Part shown: positions 19,878 to 31,345 of the stretch, piece after piece
How positions within the stretch are numbered: the stretch's first letter is position 1
Layout of the letters: the number at the start of each line of letters is the position of its first letter
Source of the DNA: Piezodorus guildinii
Lineage: Eukaryota > Arthropoda > Insecta > Hemiptera > Pentatomidae
NCBI GenBank assembly: GCA_023052935.1
Contig: CM041294.1
Coordinates: forward strand, 20,546,635 to 20,610,634
DNA length: 64,000 bases
Direction: 5' to 3'
Made by a program: the position numbers and the translations under genes
The notes under the pieces: model-generated
Database searches by the model: none
Seen by the model: only the letters and a program-made list of their open reading frames with translations
What the model was told of the DNA's origin: nothing

Positions 19878-22822
19878 AGTTTCTTTTTAACCGATTTAAT
19901 CAATCTGAAAGTATTTACAATATTATAACATTATTAAGAAAACAAACAAAACATATAAAATATAACTATAAACCAAAACACATGATAGCTGAAAAGATTA
20001 ATTAATTTACACGTTGCTACTGGATTGTATAACAGTCAACATACTATAACCGTGCTAAACTAACAACATGCTTAGTCACCACCTTGAATTTATATATATA
20101 TACATATTGTGATGAAGAAGTTGGATGAAGGTGCCGTCATCATTAAAAAACACTAATAAGATAAACCTATTTTATTGTGTGCCGACGTTTTGGACTACGA
20201 TGTGGGTCTTCATCAGGGCTAAGAAAAATAAGATAACAACCCATACAATGAAAAGAAAAAAAAAAGACTACAATAATAAGATAACAGTAATAAAATATGT
20301 AGAAGAAAATATTTAATTAATATATAACTATGCTTCTAGTATAAGAACATTTGAAGATTTTGGATGAACGACATATCACTAATGTAAATTAGTTTTTGTA
20401 AGACTAATTATTACAAGTTGTCAGTCTAAACTAAAGCCGATTTTCTCGTAAAAAGGTTAATTACTAAGCATCAATTAACATCAAAATAACAGTTTGTTAT
20501 ATAATTTCCAACATTGTCAGATGTAAGAGCTTTATTATCGTATCGTTTTGGAGAATCTGTTACTACGTATTTGGTTAGGATTGAACAGAAAATCAGTTTG
20601 TATGACTATCAATAATATAATAATAGTAAATTTTTTTTTTATGTAAGAAAATTAACCTTAAATTTTTATTTAAAAAAACTTGCAGTTCATCTTTTTTTAA
20701 TTATCTGGTGTTAAATTCATTAAAAATAGCTTACATTTTATGTATTATACCTAATACGAAAATACATTTTATTGAAAGTAGTATAAAACAATAGATGTAT
20801 TAATATTATTCAAAATTACTTTATTATATGAAAACGTTTTATCGTAGATATAAATATTTCAAATTCGCATTATATTTTGTCCAATTTTAGCCAAATCTTC
20901 TAAATATATTTTTCGCATAAAGGTATTAAATAATAAACAATCTATCAATTCGTCTGCTGATGGATTTTGGGCTTTATAAGAAAAATTACTAGATATTTCA
21001 ACTTAAAATATATATAACATAGTGCATCCCAGTTAAAGATATGTATTAATTTTGCTCAAGGTATGAAAAGTAGAGTGGTAATGTACTACTTAAAGCAATA
21101 ACATTTTTACGATAAAAAAAGAATCATTTATCGTTAAATAGGTGATATATACTGTTAAATAAACAGTTCAATAAAGCATCTTAGTTTTTTACTCATCATA
21201 GGCAGCGACACTGTACGTTCACTTATGTAGGATTAAGTTCAAACTTCAAGTCACCGGGCGAAGGACTTAAACAGAGCGGGAAAATTTAAAACTTGTTACA
21301 AGTTTATTAAGTACATTCAGAAGATATATAAAAAATAACAACAATTTAGAGATAAAGTGAACAAATGAAAACTAACAAGATATGAATAAACCTTCTTCAC
21401 AGTATAGAATAAATTTACATCTGCGGTAGACCCTTACAATTTAACTAGCCTCTTGTTATTTATGACAGCTGTTCTTGCGAGTAGGGCAAAAGATTTTAAT
21501 TATTCAACAGTACTGTAGAGTCAGTACGAGGAAGGAAAAGAGAAAAAGAAAGAGTGACAAACATAATTAATCCGGAGAACAAAGGAGAAACATATGTAAC
21601 TAAGGGGAGGAGAAAGAAGAGGAACCAGCTGAAATAAAAAATACATTAACCCGAGTATTTGTCTGCAAAGAAAAAAAAAAAGCTCATTTCATTTGGCAAA
21701 TGTTTAATTTATCTTGTGAACCCAGCTTTAATGATCTTTGAAGGTAAAAGTAACTCAAGTGCCTAATGGAGAATGAGTTATAATTTTAAATTTAGATATC
21801 TAATATTATTATCATGAAGGACATGTGCATTCCACACAACTTAAAATTTGTAACTAACACATTTTTTTTATATTGTTCACTCAGAAATAATACAATCTTC
21901 CATCTTAAATAAATACATTAGTTATTATGTTTCTTTTTTAAAAAATTGAGATGACGATATATATATAGCTGGTGATGAATATAAATTTTAATTATTAGTT
22001 GTTACAAAAACTACTCCAAAACTTTTATAAATTTTCATGTTTTTTATTTTGTGTGAATTTCAATTAAGGTATATTATTATAATTGCTTAAAAGATTCTAA
22101 GCAAGAATTTAATTGCTAATATGACATTATTATCTTTATCGACAATAATTTAGTGTTTAATACCAGATTTATGGTAAAGTATTCCATAATTAACTACATG
22201 AACACGGCGTTTGTGAACACAGTACCCGCACAACTGTATGGTTTTGCGGGACTGTATTATTGACTGGATATAGTTAGACTAATTATATTGCAATATTTTA
22301 TTAGTTTATTTATTTAGACAAGCAATAAAATAATTTTTAAAAAATGTGTATATGAATTTGATACAAATAATTAAAATTGTTCTTATTTCTGTAATTTTCT
22401 ACTTATTTTATAATTTTCCAATTAATACAACGCCTTTTCTGACAGAAATCGGACATTACGGGGCGTAATTCGAAGACGTATTTGTTTTCTCCATCTCCTA
22501 TTTATTCCTGAATAATAATTTTTTTGTTTAATATATACACGAAATAAAAATGTCTTTAAACTTGGCATGGTCTATTGAAAATAAAAAAAAATGAGTATTT
22601 CGTTGAGAGCAGATATTATCTTCACCTATCCCAAGATTATGGAGGACCGATCGGAGAAGAAAAATAAAATGGGATATTGAGTGGATTAGGTCTTTATTAA
22701 AAGGTTCATATTAGGACCAAGCCTGTGGTATACAGTGCATTGAGATAATTTATATCCCTATTTTTGCCAAAAGGCGAAAATTCTGTGTTGTAATTCTTTG
22801 GATACTTATAAAAAAAAGTATA

Positions 22823-22826
<4 letters not shown>
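19878..22826. other. AT-rich intronic DNA, no gene seen
   Basis: This ~3 kb lies in the macroglobulin intron. Apart from a hammerhead-like motif at 20179-20220 I find no coding or repeat signal. Around 21180-21540 there is a less AT-rich patch without recognisable motifs. Confidence 0.45.
20179..20220 (-). ncRNA. Hammerhead-like ribozyme motif (degenerate core)
   Basis: On the minus strand: GCC, CTGATGA (perfect 5' core), a short stem II (GAC/GTC) with loop, AAAAC where GAAAC is required, then the GTC cleavage triplet and GGC, which pairs with the first GCC. The only core change is G to A in a CpG context (CGAAAC to CAAAAC), consistent with decay of a Penelope-type minimal hammerhead. Confidence 0.5.

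Positions 22827-22880
<54 letters not shown>
22827..22880. repeat. (TA)n microsatellite
   Basis: Uninterrupted alternating AT/TA. Confidence 0.95.
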
Positions 22881-22885
<5 letters not shown>

Positions 22886-23313
22886 ATGTATTTATGAGAG
22901 TTTACCTATTATAAAATATAAATTTAATAAATTAACTGTTTAATTATGAAAGGAAGATATTTCATCAGTTTCATCTTAAATTACATGAATATTGGAACTA
23001 ATTAAATTTTCCACCCTAATAAGAAGTTAATAAAGCATTATGATTAAATTGATAATTAAGTATGGTGCGATGTAAAATAGTAAACAATACTGGAAATTTC
23101 ATTATTGTAATGAAATATTTAGCATGAAGGATAAATTGATATATAACTTATCCACGATAGATACTCTTTAAAAATATTTTTTTTAATATATCTAGAAACT
23201 TACACTCTTATTTATAATATACAATAAATATACACAAACTTACTTTTATTTTGATTAATGTTATTTACATGCTGTTAGCTGTATTTATCTTCTTTTTTTT
23301 TTTTTTTCTACAG

Positions 23314-23546
23314 GTGTAAAAGGTTTCCAGATGACGCTGAGTGAAGAAGCTAGGACAGGAGCCTGGAACCTGGAGGTACTGGTTGGTACCTCTGTATTTT
23401 CTGAAGAACTCAACGTCTCACTGACTAGAGGCTCCAAAGACCCAGCTCTGCCGGCCCTTCCTATCGCAGAGGAACACTACGTTGAACTGGGATTCTCCAA
23501 AGAAATGCGTCGTCGCTACAAACCGGGACTGCCCTTTGTAGGCAAG
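23314..23546 (+). CDS. Exon of the same macroglobulin-family gene (end of MG2 to start of an MG4-like domain)
   Basis: A long polypyrimidine tract and CAG (AG at 23312-23313) precede it. The donor AAG|GTAAGA follows at 23547, so it ends in phase 0. It completes the split Gly codon of the exon at 3838 and encodes 'VKGFQMTLSEEARTGAWNLEV', the end of MG2 (l.LS.e...G.W.l.v). Then come ~30 polar residues with 'PALPALPIAEEHYVEL' and 'RRRYKPGLPFVGK'. The YKPGLPF signature opens the MG4-type domain of TEP, CD109 and C3 relatives. Those proteins have a ~100-residue MG3 ('YVLP.FEV') between the two; here there are only ~40 residues, so the protein is unusual or divergent. The following exon was not found nearby. 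Confidence 0.85.
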
Positions 23547-23617
23547 GTAAGATCATTCAAAAACACCTTGCAGCGCTATCTTTTCTCAAAATAGTACGTT
23601 AAGTGTAGAATAGCATA

Positions 23618-24560
23618 TATTTTATTTGTGAAAGACAAAGTCTTGTACAAATTTACAACATGAAATACAATTCTAAAAGAAATATAACCTGAGTCTAGTG
23701 CTCTTTACTAAAAACATTAAAAAAAAGATAAAACAGGTACTCCTTGACAAAATAGTAAAAAACAAAACAAAAAACGAACTGGATAATACAACAAGTTTAA
23801 CATAATATTGATTACTACACAATATTAAACTTAAAATAGTGAGACATCTAAAATAAACGGAAGCGTAGTAAAAGTACAGTGATTAAATGGTTTCGAAAAC
23901 TATTTACATAATATTCTTTATATGGAACTAATAGAATCATATTTATTACATATGTTTAAGATATAAGTATAAAGACTGTTCAGTCTGGCTTCACTATCAA
24001 TGTTCAAGATATTTTCAATTTTTTGAAGGTCACAGGATACGGATTCAGATGGTTTTATGATATATTGTCTATTGTCTTTAAAGGTTGGGCTATGTAGGAA
24101 GATATGATTCAAACTATTATTGAAATAATCATTGCAGAATATACAAAGTTCATTTGCCTTAATAATAATTATTTTGTTTTCATGGTGGAGTTTGATGCTC
24201 TCTGGGTTTTCTACCCTTAGTCGGCTGATACACCTTATTTTCTTAAAATTTTGCCTATATGTTAGGTACGCTCCGGGTTTATGAATCGGTATATCGGGTT
24301 ACTATTTGAGTTCATTGCTCTATTAATGTCAGTTGAATAGTTATTGTTTAGATAATTTCGGCTTTGTGATTCAAAATATCGTTTTCCTGAGGCGCAATGA
24401 ATTTTTCTCTACATCCATAGTGATGGGCTATCATATTGACCTGTGAAACCTAGTTGTAATCTATATCAGGCTTTTCTGCATCCAGCATCCTTAGTCTGTT
24501 GAAACACAGTTTTGGGAGTCTCTCTTCTGGCATCAATGGCAGTTTAGACCAATGGTACAT
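23618..24560 (-). pseudogene. LINE 3' relic (RT C-terminal region, zinc-finger tail)
   Basis: Minus-strand translation in several frames gives, in order, 'YHWSKLPLMPEERLPKLCFN', 'RLRMLDAEKP', 'HHYGCREKF', then an open stretch from ~24308 to 23918 with 'GAYLTYRQNFKKIRCISRLR', 'ELCIFCNDYFNN', 'HIFLHSPTFKDNR' and a terminal 'NICNKYDSISSI'. Thumb, CCHC-like tail and '..HIF..C..F...R' order are those of the C-terminus of I/CR1-type LINE polyproteins. Stops and frame shifts lie upstream. It sits just downstream of the macroglobulin exon, in the next intron. Confidence 0.6.
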
Positions 24561-24730
24561 AGTACGTTACATGTTCAGGTATATATTAGATATTTCACAT
24601 AAAAACATCTAGGCGTTCATGTACAATTAATATAAAATTAAGTAATAATTTACCTCATACAATACTACGCCTGATCAGCAGCATTGGGTCTTTTATTTCG
24701 AAAAGAATGTTTGTAAACACCGCAGAATTA

Positions 24731-24795
24731 TGGAACCTAGAGGTGCTGGTTGGTACCTCTGTGTTTTCCGGAGAGCTCAACGTCTCATTAGCTAG
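24731..24795 (+). pseudogene. Decayed 65-bp duplicate of part of the macroglobulin exon
   Basis: It aligns without gaps to 23364-23428: 56 of 65 bases are identical and all nine differences are transitions. In the exon's frame only two residues change (E to G, T to A) and seven changes are silent. Flanks do not match, and no splice sites border it. It could be a fragment of a paralogous exon captured by a mobile element or left by an old duplication. Confidence 0.8.
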
Positions 24796-24861
24796 TCTCA
24801 ATAGTTAGTATTTATAATAACTACTTATATGATATATAATTATAGTAATACATATAAATAG

Positions 24862-25585
24862 TATAACCATACAACTAAATACAAGTGTGTTAATAAAAAC
24901 CGGTAAAGAAATAGGGCTCGAATTAAATACCGATAAGACGAAATATATGATTAGTAGCAGAAACGGTGGCGATCTTGGTGATAGTGATATATCAGGGAAT
25001 ACTTTTGAACACGTACATAAATTTAAGTATTTAGATTCAATGATAACAAGAAAAAATGAAATCCAGGAAGAAATAAAGTCCGGTTAAAGGTGGGAAATGC
25101 GTGTTATTATTCAGTTGCTAAGTTACTTAGTTCGCGGCTTCTATCTAAAAATTTAAAGGTTAGAATTTATAAAACTCTTATTCTTCCGACGGTTCTTTAC
25201 GGATGTGAAACGTGGCCGCTTACTTTGAAGGATGAACAACGGCTTAAGTCTTTCGAAAATAAAGTACTGCGTAAAATATTAGGTCCGAAGAGAGATGAGG
25301 CCACTGGGTAGTTTAGAAGGTTGCACAACGCGGAATTGCGGAACTTTTATCCTGTGAATGTAATTAAGTTGATAGCATCGAGGAGACTTAAATGGGCGAG
25401 TAAAGTTGTTGGGCTCGGTGTAGAGCGAATTCCGAGAAAGGTAGGCCGAAGCGTCGATGGGAGGATTGCTTTTAAGCTGATCTCAGGGGCTTGGGCTTGA
25501 ACGGTGAACATTGGACGAGTATGTGTAGGCGGATTTTAGTGGTATAGGCATCGAACCTTCAGGCTCGCTAAGCCTATTATTATTA
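24862..25585 (+). pseudogene. RTE-like LINE RT C-terminal relic with (TAT)n tail
   Basis: Frames read 'TIQLNTSVLIKTGKEIGLEL', 'NTDKTKYMISSRNGG', 'KFKYLDSMITRKNEIQEEIK', stop, 'GNACYYSVAKLLSSRLLSKN', 'LYGCETWPLTLKDEQRLKSF', 'ENKVLRKILGPKRDE', stop. This is the RT thumb and C-terminal region of an arthropod RTE-like LINE. The 3' end reads 'gcatcgaaccttcaggctcg' then (TAT)n. It is the same family as 32210-33025 (opposite strand), but with more stops. Confidence 0.75.
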
Positions 25586-26139
25586 TTATAAGTATAAATA
25601 GTATTTCTTATGCTTGCACCGAGAGTTACATAATACAAACGGCCTCAATAAGTAGATTTCAGTTATTTTGTGACAGTTCTGAATGATTTCAAACTCGTAA
25701 ATCTGACTGCTAACTATAAGATTCTTCAGTTGATGTAATACATAAATAGGAAATAAATTTTCACGCTAGACAGGAGAGCAGCTGGACATTACTCTTCGAT
25801 TCCTCTTTCCTTCCTCACTGTTAGTCAAATACATAAAGTGTGAATCTTTTTTATTTTATTTTTTTTATCTTCAAATTGTTTACTCGCATCTGTCAATTAA
25901 TACTAAAAATTAGCGAATGTGTGAATCTAAAAATTTTATTATATAAAAAAAAATTGTTTAAGAATAAATTAAAATTATACCGAAGACTCATACGTTTAAA
26001 AGAAAATCGTCATATCTCTCATTATTCACAGTAAAAAATAAATAAAAGAAGTGAAAATATATACTGAAAAGCCATTCGATATATACCAAAAAGGCAAATA
26101 TTTTCTCAGTTATAAACACACTTCCAATAATAAGTGTAA

Positions 26140-27075
26140 TAAGTAATCAACTAAAACTAAATATTGAAAAAACAAAGGCCATTGTAATACGATCCCATCA
26201 CTTCTTGAAAACTGTTCCACATATCCCAACCCTCTTCCTAAATGGTAACCCTATAAAGTTTTATTCGACCGTCAGGAATCTGGGAGTAACCTTTGATCAA
26301 ACCCTCTCTTTCAAGAACCATATTTCCGAAATTTCCCGCCGCACCTTTTACACCTTAAAGCGACAGAATTCCCTTCGTCACCTATTCCCGTATGAAACCC
26401 GGAAGCTCCTCGTTACCTCTCTAATATTCCCCCACTTCCACTACTGCTGTACCGTATACGGTTGTGTTTCTGGGGATCTCGAAGTAAAAATAAAACGCCT
26501 AATTAATTGCTTTGTTCGATTTATCTTCGGGGTCCCGAGGTACACTTCCGTCTCCGAATTTTATAGCGAGTTGAAGTGGCTTTATCCTTCCAATCGTCGG
26601 AAGTATTTCCTTGCATCATTCCTATACTAAGTTATTCAATCCCGCCGTCCATCATACATTTTCAACCTTTTACAATTCAAATCCTCTGTCCATTCTCGCT
26701 GTACACGCTCTAGGCCTTCTAGATTTTTACACAACGGCCCACCAATCTGCACATTTTGACAGATCGTTCCTTATCCGATCCTCAATCCTATGGAATTCTA
26801 TTCCTCTTTCTATCCGTCACTCCAACTCTCTTCCTGTATTCAAATCCCGCTTATTCATTCATCTCATGACCATCCAGTGAGAACAAAATTGTAATTGACT
26901 CTATTTTATTCTATTTTCAACATATTTGCGTATGTCTGTTTTCTGTTAGTTTTAGTCAAATTGTTTATAAATAATTAATTTCTCTAAGACTCTTAAGCCC
27001 AATTTACATGTTATGTAGATGTTATTCCAAAGGGACTTGTCCCAGAATAATAAAGAATTTATTTATTTATTCATT
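26140..27075 (+). pseudogene. CR1-like LINE RT C-terminal part with 3' UTR
   Basis: It opens 'NQLKLNIEKTKAIVI', then 'VRNLGVTFDQTLSFKNHISE', 'YTLKRQNSLRHLFPYETRKL', 'SLIFPHFHYC', 'KRLINCFVRFIFGV', 'LKWLYPSNRRKY' up to a stop at 26630. Then, in another frame, 'AHQSAHFDRSFLIRSSILWN' and 'SIPLSIRHSNSLPVFKSRLF' to 26880. The motif 'VKNLGV.FD..L.W..HI' and the tail '..R.S.F.....LWN.LP..IR......F+..L' identify the C-terminal RT of CR1-superfamily LINEs. One frameshift separates the halves. The 3' UTR ends in 'ttatttatttattcattt'. The catalytic part is missing. Confidence 0.8.
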
Positions 27076-28043
27076 TAAGTAATATAGATGTACAATATAC
27101 CAAAGATTTCAATAGGAACATAATCTTATATTTTAAAATGTAATGAAAGCATCAAGGTAACGGGCAGTTGTGTGATACCCGTTGAAATTTTAATATCATT
27201 CTATTGTTTATACGTTTCTTTTCTATTTTTTGTTTTTTCTAATAGGGGGAAAAGATACTTAGGCACCAATGAATATGCAATGTGTCCAAGTAAAGTTTTC
27301 CATAATAATTTACAATACAAAATGGTTCTCTCTTGTATCAAGTTTATTTGTGTGTATTAAAATTCAATTTGTTTACTCATTTACTTAATAATTCATTTTG
27401 TATTTATGACTTTCGTTTAGTCATTTTTATTAGTCAATTTCAATAACGTTCAAATCCATAAAATGAATGGAAGCAATATATATAAGCATTAAAGTTCGAC
27501 AGTAACTGAATTGAGGTTTGTATGAATAGTACGCAGCTTGGCTCTACAGGAAAATTAGCCATAACCGTAGCAAACGTGATTAGCCAAAGCTGTTGCAGCC
27601 ATAAAGTCCTATGACAGTCTCAAGCTACGCTGAGATCTTCATAGACCAGGCTGCTTCCTAACATTAGCATAATCATACTATCATACAATCAGGCAGGTTT
27701 TGCCTCCCACAATGTTGCATCATACTAATATATATTTTACTCCTAGTATGTTTCAAAAAATCATAAAAATTCTAGAAAGAAAAAACAAATTTAAATCTGT
27801 TCCTGTCCATTAAAATATAGACCATTAAGGTTCTTCAACGTACGTTAATTATTTTATTATTATCATATAAAATACCTTCGTTTGAAATTTATAGTAAGGA
27901 AAAGTATTACAACTATGAATATTCTCGAATACTAATTTTTAAATAGTATACAAGTTATTAGGCCTCCAGAGTAGGAATAATCAGTTATCACCGAATGGTA
28001 TCTCAGTGTAAAATTGATATTTGTCTAAATGAATAAAAAAAAA
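27076..28043. other. AT-rich DNA, nothing recognised
   Basis: There is a less AT-rich patch at 27520-27680 without coding frame or known motif. Confidence 0.4.
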
Positions 28044-28336
28044 TCTGGTGCGCGCAACACACGACTTTCACTTGCCTCCATTTTTAAAATCAATGAAAGG
28101 ATTTTCAAATACAGTTAGAGATAAAAATACGTGAAACTATTAAAGAATTAATTAACTTGAATTTCTATAGAAACATGTGTTTTATTAAAAAATCTATTAT
28201 ATTATTATCTAAAATAATCAGTTAGTTTTACCTTATTTTCATCACTCTCTATTAACTTTTAAAAGCTTGTGTATGAGATAACATTTTTTCAAAAATCTTT
28301 AGCTTTCCAATGGTATATCATACATGTATATTGCTG

Positions 28337-30265
28337 GTTTTTTGGTTTTTGTTTTATTTATTGGCACAAAACATCTTGGTCATCAGTGCCAGATACACTC
28401 AGTATAAGATACACTTAGATATATAATACCTAACTCACTATTAGATACACGTTTTTTAAAAACAGACAATTATGGCTTTAGTTGAAATATTAAATAATAA
28501 TATTAATTAAAATAAATAATGAACCAATATAACAAATGATAATAATACACTAAATAATAATACACTAAAACAAATAATAATAATACAAAATGAACGAATA
28601 CATTATGAACAAATAATAATACATAATAGACAATTATCATATACATAATAAGTAATACATCCATAATACATGAATACATACATACAGATAATACATAATT
28701 TACAAATAATACACTCATAAATAGTGCCGGATACGCTCATTTTAGAAAATTAATTTAGACAAACTTTTTTTTTTTTTTTTTTTTTTTCAATATTAAATAA
28801 TAATATTGATTAAAACAGATAATAAGAATAAGAATAATCTATAATAAAAAATAAATTCGACAACATTAGTAAAAAATAAACATATATCAAGTTATATTAG
28901 TAGACAATATTCAAGGAAAAAAATAAATAAATAATAAAGATAAATAGAAATAAATAAACATAAAGTAAGTCCTCAAATCCTATTATAAAAGTCCATTTCA
29001 GAAAGGAGGCACATTAATTGGTCAATTCTATTCCCATCGTTTCCTAATGCAACCGCGACATTGTGAGGTATTCCCTTTTGGTCCAGTTGTCTAGTGTAGA
29101 AGGGACATTCCTCGAACACATGGGCAATTGTTAGGATTTCCCTACAATGCTGACATCTTGGGGGCAACTCTTTACATATTAAATGCCCATGTGTTAACCT
29201 TGTGTGCCCTATTCTCAAGCGGGCCAAGACCACCTCCTCCCTGCGGTTGCTGCGACTTGAGGTTTTCCAATACTTTACTTCTTTCTTAATGGTTTTCAAT
29301 TTGCTTGGATAACTGTTTTTCCATGCTTCGTCCCATTTCTTCCATAAATTTTCTATAAGAGGGCGTGCTAGCTCTGATGGTGTGAGCAGTGCCCTACCAC
29401 GACCAGGGAGAGTGAGAGCCTCTTTAGCAGCCTTATCTGCCATTTCATTCCCTCTTATCCCCATGTGACCTGGTATCCACACATAATTGATTCTTTTCCC
29501 ATTTTCAGCCATTACTTTGGTTAATTCCAGGATTCTTAAAATTCCTGGATGACTGGAATGCATATTCTGTAGTGCTTTTAGAGCGCTCAATGAATCTGAG
29601 GCTATGGTGAAGTTCTCTATTGGGAGTGTTCTGGAATAATCAAGGGCCATTGCGATCGCATTCACTTCAGCTGTATATACGGAACAATATTGATGTAGTT
29701 TCGACTTGTAGGTGCATTTTGATGCGACGAAAGCTGAGCCAGTGGATGAGTCTGATTTAGAACCATCTGTGAAAATTAAGTTGTGGCTGGGCAATGCGCT
29801 GATTATCTTCTCAAAGCGGTCTTTAAAATTTATTAATTTGGAATTTTGTTTACTATATTTAGCCAACTCAAGATATACATGGGGTTTCAGAAATGTCCAT
29901 GGTGGTGTTTTGTTTTCTATGGATGTTATATTGATTAATTTTAACTCGTTAACAACGGACGACATTCTTTCGGCTAATGGTAAGGTTGGGTTGGTCTTTA
30001 GTTGAAATTTCGCCGAATATTTGGATTTAAAGATGTATACGTGAGCAGGGTGAGTAGCTTGTGTGATTAATTTTGTGATATAGTTTATGGCCAATTTATC
30101 GCGTCGGTAGGATAGTGGTGGTAAGCCAGATTCTGCACAAAGACTTAGAGAAGGGCTGGTCCTGAAAGCTCCTGTAGCAATTCGTATGCCTGCATGGTGT
30201 ACTACATCGAGTTTTGCCAGATTGTCCCTTTTTGCCGAGGCAAAGACAAAGCAGCCATACTCAGC
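28337..30265 (-). mobile_element. I-like LINE 3' fragment with 14-bp target duplication
   Basis: It is flanked by 'catgtatattgctg' at 28323-28336 and 30266-30279. Removing it restores N1. It contains the end of the RT, RNase H and a zinc-finger tail (CDS 28973-30265) and a ~630-bp 3' UTR. The UTR has a duplicated segment ('aatattaaataataatatt' near 28490 and 28791) with a poly-T run at 28765-28787 between copies. It is 5'-truncated. The exact duplication and open frame imply a young insertion. Confidence 0.85.
28973..30265 (-). CDS. I-like LINE ORF2 C-terminus: RT end, RNase H, zinc-finger tail; open but truncated
   Basis: The frame is open for ~430 codons and enters from the truncation point, so the nearest ATG (in the duplicated target or N1) is not a true start. 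Residues count from the ATG at 30292. The end of the RT reads 'YMAEYGCFVFASAKRDNLAK' and 'GIRIATGAFRTSP'. RNase H spans ~170-290 with 'IFTDGSK' (D176), 'YTAEVNAIA' (E209), 'IASDSLSALKALQN' (D233), 'YVWIPGHMGIRGNEMADKAA' (H276, D286): all four catalytic residues are present. A 'RLRIGHTRLTHGH' and 'PPRCQHC....T..H....CP' zinc-finger tail follows. Possession of RNase H separates it from the Jockey elements here. Confidence 0.9.
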   Translation of the reverse strand, partial: AEYGCFVFASAKRDNLAKLDVVHHAGIRIATGAFRTSPSLSLCAESGLPPLSYRRDKLAINYITKLITQATHPAHVYIFKSKYSAKFQLKTNPTLPLAERMSSVVNELKLINITSIENKTPPWTFLKPHVYLELAKYSKQNSKLINFKDRFEKIISALPSHNLIFTDGSKSDSSTGSAFVASKCTYKSKLHQYCSVYTAEVNAIAMALDYSRTLPIENFTIASDSLSALKALQNMHSSHPGILRILELTKVMAENGKRINYVWIPGHMGIRGNEMADKAAKEALTLPGRGRALLTPSELARPLIENLWKKWDEAWKNSYPSKLKTIKKEVKYWKTSSRSNRREEVVLARLRIGHTRLTHGHLICKELPPRCQHCREILTIAHVFEECPFYTRQLDQKGIPHNVAVALGNDGNRIDQLMCLLSEMDFYNRI

Positions 30266-31004
30266 CATGTATATTGCTGTTCTTATGTTCAAAAACGAAA
30301 AATTGCATTAAAAAAAATATTTTTTTCTGTTTTTCCTTTAGTTGGGTATCGAATTCATTTAATTTATATATTTACCTGTTTTTCATCAGTAGTAAGAAGA
30401 TAATATAGTTATTTTTATAGAATTAACAAAATTAAAGGTCCTATAGGGAAAGGAAATTTAAAATATCGGCATTTAAGCCCTGTCAGACCATTTTAATCAG
30501 AATGAAACCTATATTATATCAAAGCCCATTAAATATTACATCGATATAGCGAGATTAATCAAAATCGTCGGAACCTTTTTCGAGAAAATCGAAAAAAGGT
30601 GCAAAATGCATGGTATGAAGTGGCTCTTCTGGTAAGCTCATTTTGATGAAAAAGGTTTTGTAACGTCTCTGGCGTATATTTGTCTTAAATATGAAATTTC
30701 AGTTTTATAGGACTTACCGTTTCCGCCTGGGAGTTACCACACACACAGACACAGACATAAACACACAGACCTTTTTGCGGGACTTGGTTATTTAGACTCA
30801 GGGGACCCTAAAATGTGTATTTCCGTTGAAAACTGGAATTCGAAAATTTTCACGATCGCAATACTTTCCCTTACTATATAAAGTTAGTGAAAGTAATAAG
30901 GCAAATCAGTGATGTATTTATAATATACATTGGGAAGTTTCAATTTAAAATCAAATTCTGATGCATTCAATATTCGTAGGTAATCAAGAGTGACTGAAAC
31001 ATGA

Positions 31005-31345
31005 GTTTTTTTTTCTCTTCATATTTATATTCACACCTGTCATAAGCTATCTGACAATCACTAGATGTGATGTACAAATGTGAGATCAGACATGGTAGGC
31101 ATGAGGAAGGAAAGTGCCCAGCAGCACCCCTTCCAAGGCTTTAATTTGGCAGAGGAGGTCCCTCATCCAGCTTCTCTTTAGCCTTCTTCTGACTGTCATT
31201 TCAGCTACTGACATGTCGCTAATCAGTCTATTGTTGTTTCCGTTAAGTTTAATGTGAAATCGAGAATAGAGTAATTGTATATGTTGATCAACTGTTGGTT
31301 GTAAGTCCGTATGTAGGGTTCTGTTGTTTACGTACCAAGTTGTTT
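31005..31345 (-). pseudogene. Jockey-D LINE 3' end fragment
   Basis: This is the reverse-complement counterpart of 3147-3502 and 36462-36805: poly-T with 'ctcttcatatttatattcac', then 'aggtccctcatccagcttc' (the terminal W-M-R-D-L-L codons) up to 'gggttctgttgtttacgtac'. All three copies share the same thumb region. Confidence 0.8.

Larger units (their letters stand above)
28044..30894 (+). repeat. N1 repeat, copy C, split by an I-like LINE
   Basis: The 5' part (28044-28336) begins 'tctggtgcgcgcaacacacg' and 'actttcacttgcctcc'. The 3' part (30266-30894) continues from the same point of the consensus through 'gttgggtatcgaattc' to 'tactatataaagttagtgaa'. Between them lies the LINE at 28337-30265, with a 14-bp duplicated target. 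Apart from that the copy is full length and well conserved. Confidence 0.85.

Noticed and set aside
28503..28718. Hydrophobic 71-codon minus ORF as a membrane protein
   Set aside because: It arises from 'taataat'-like simple repeats in the LINE 3' UTR.
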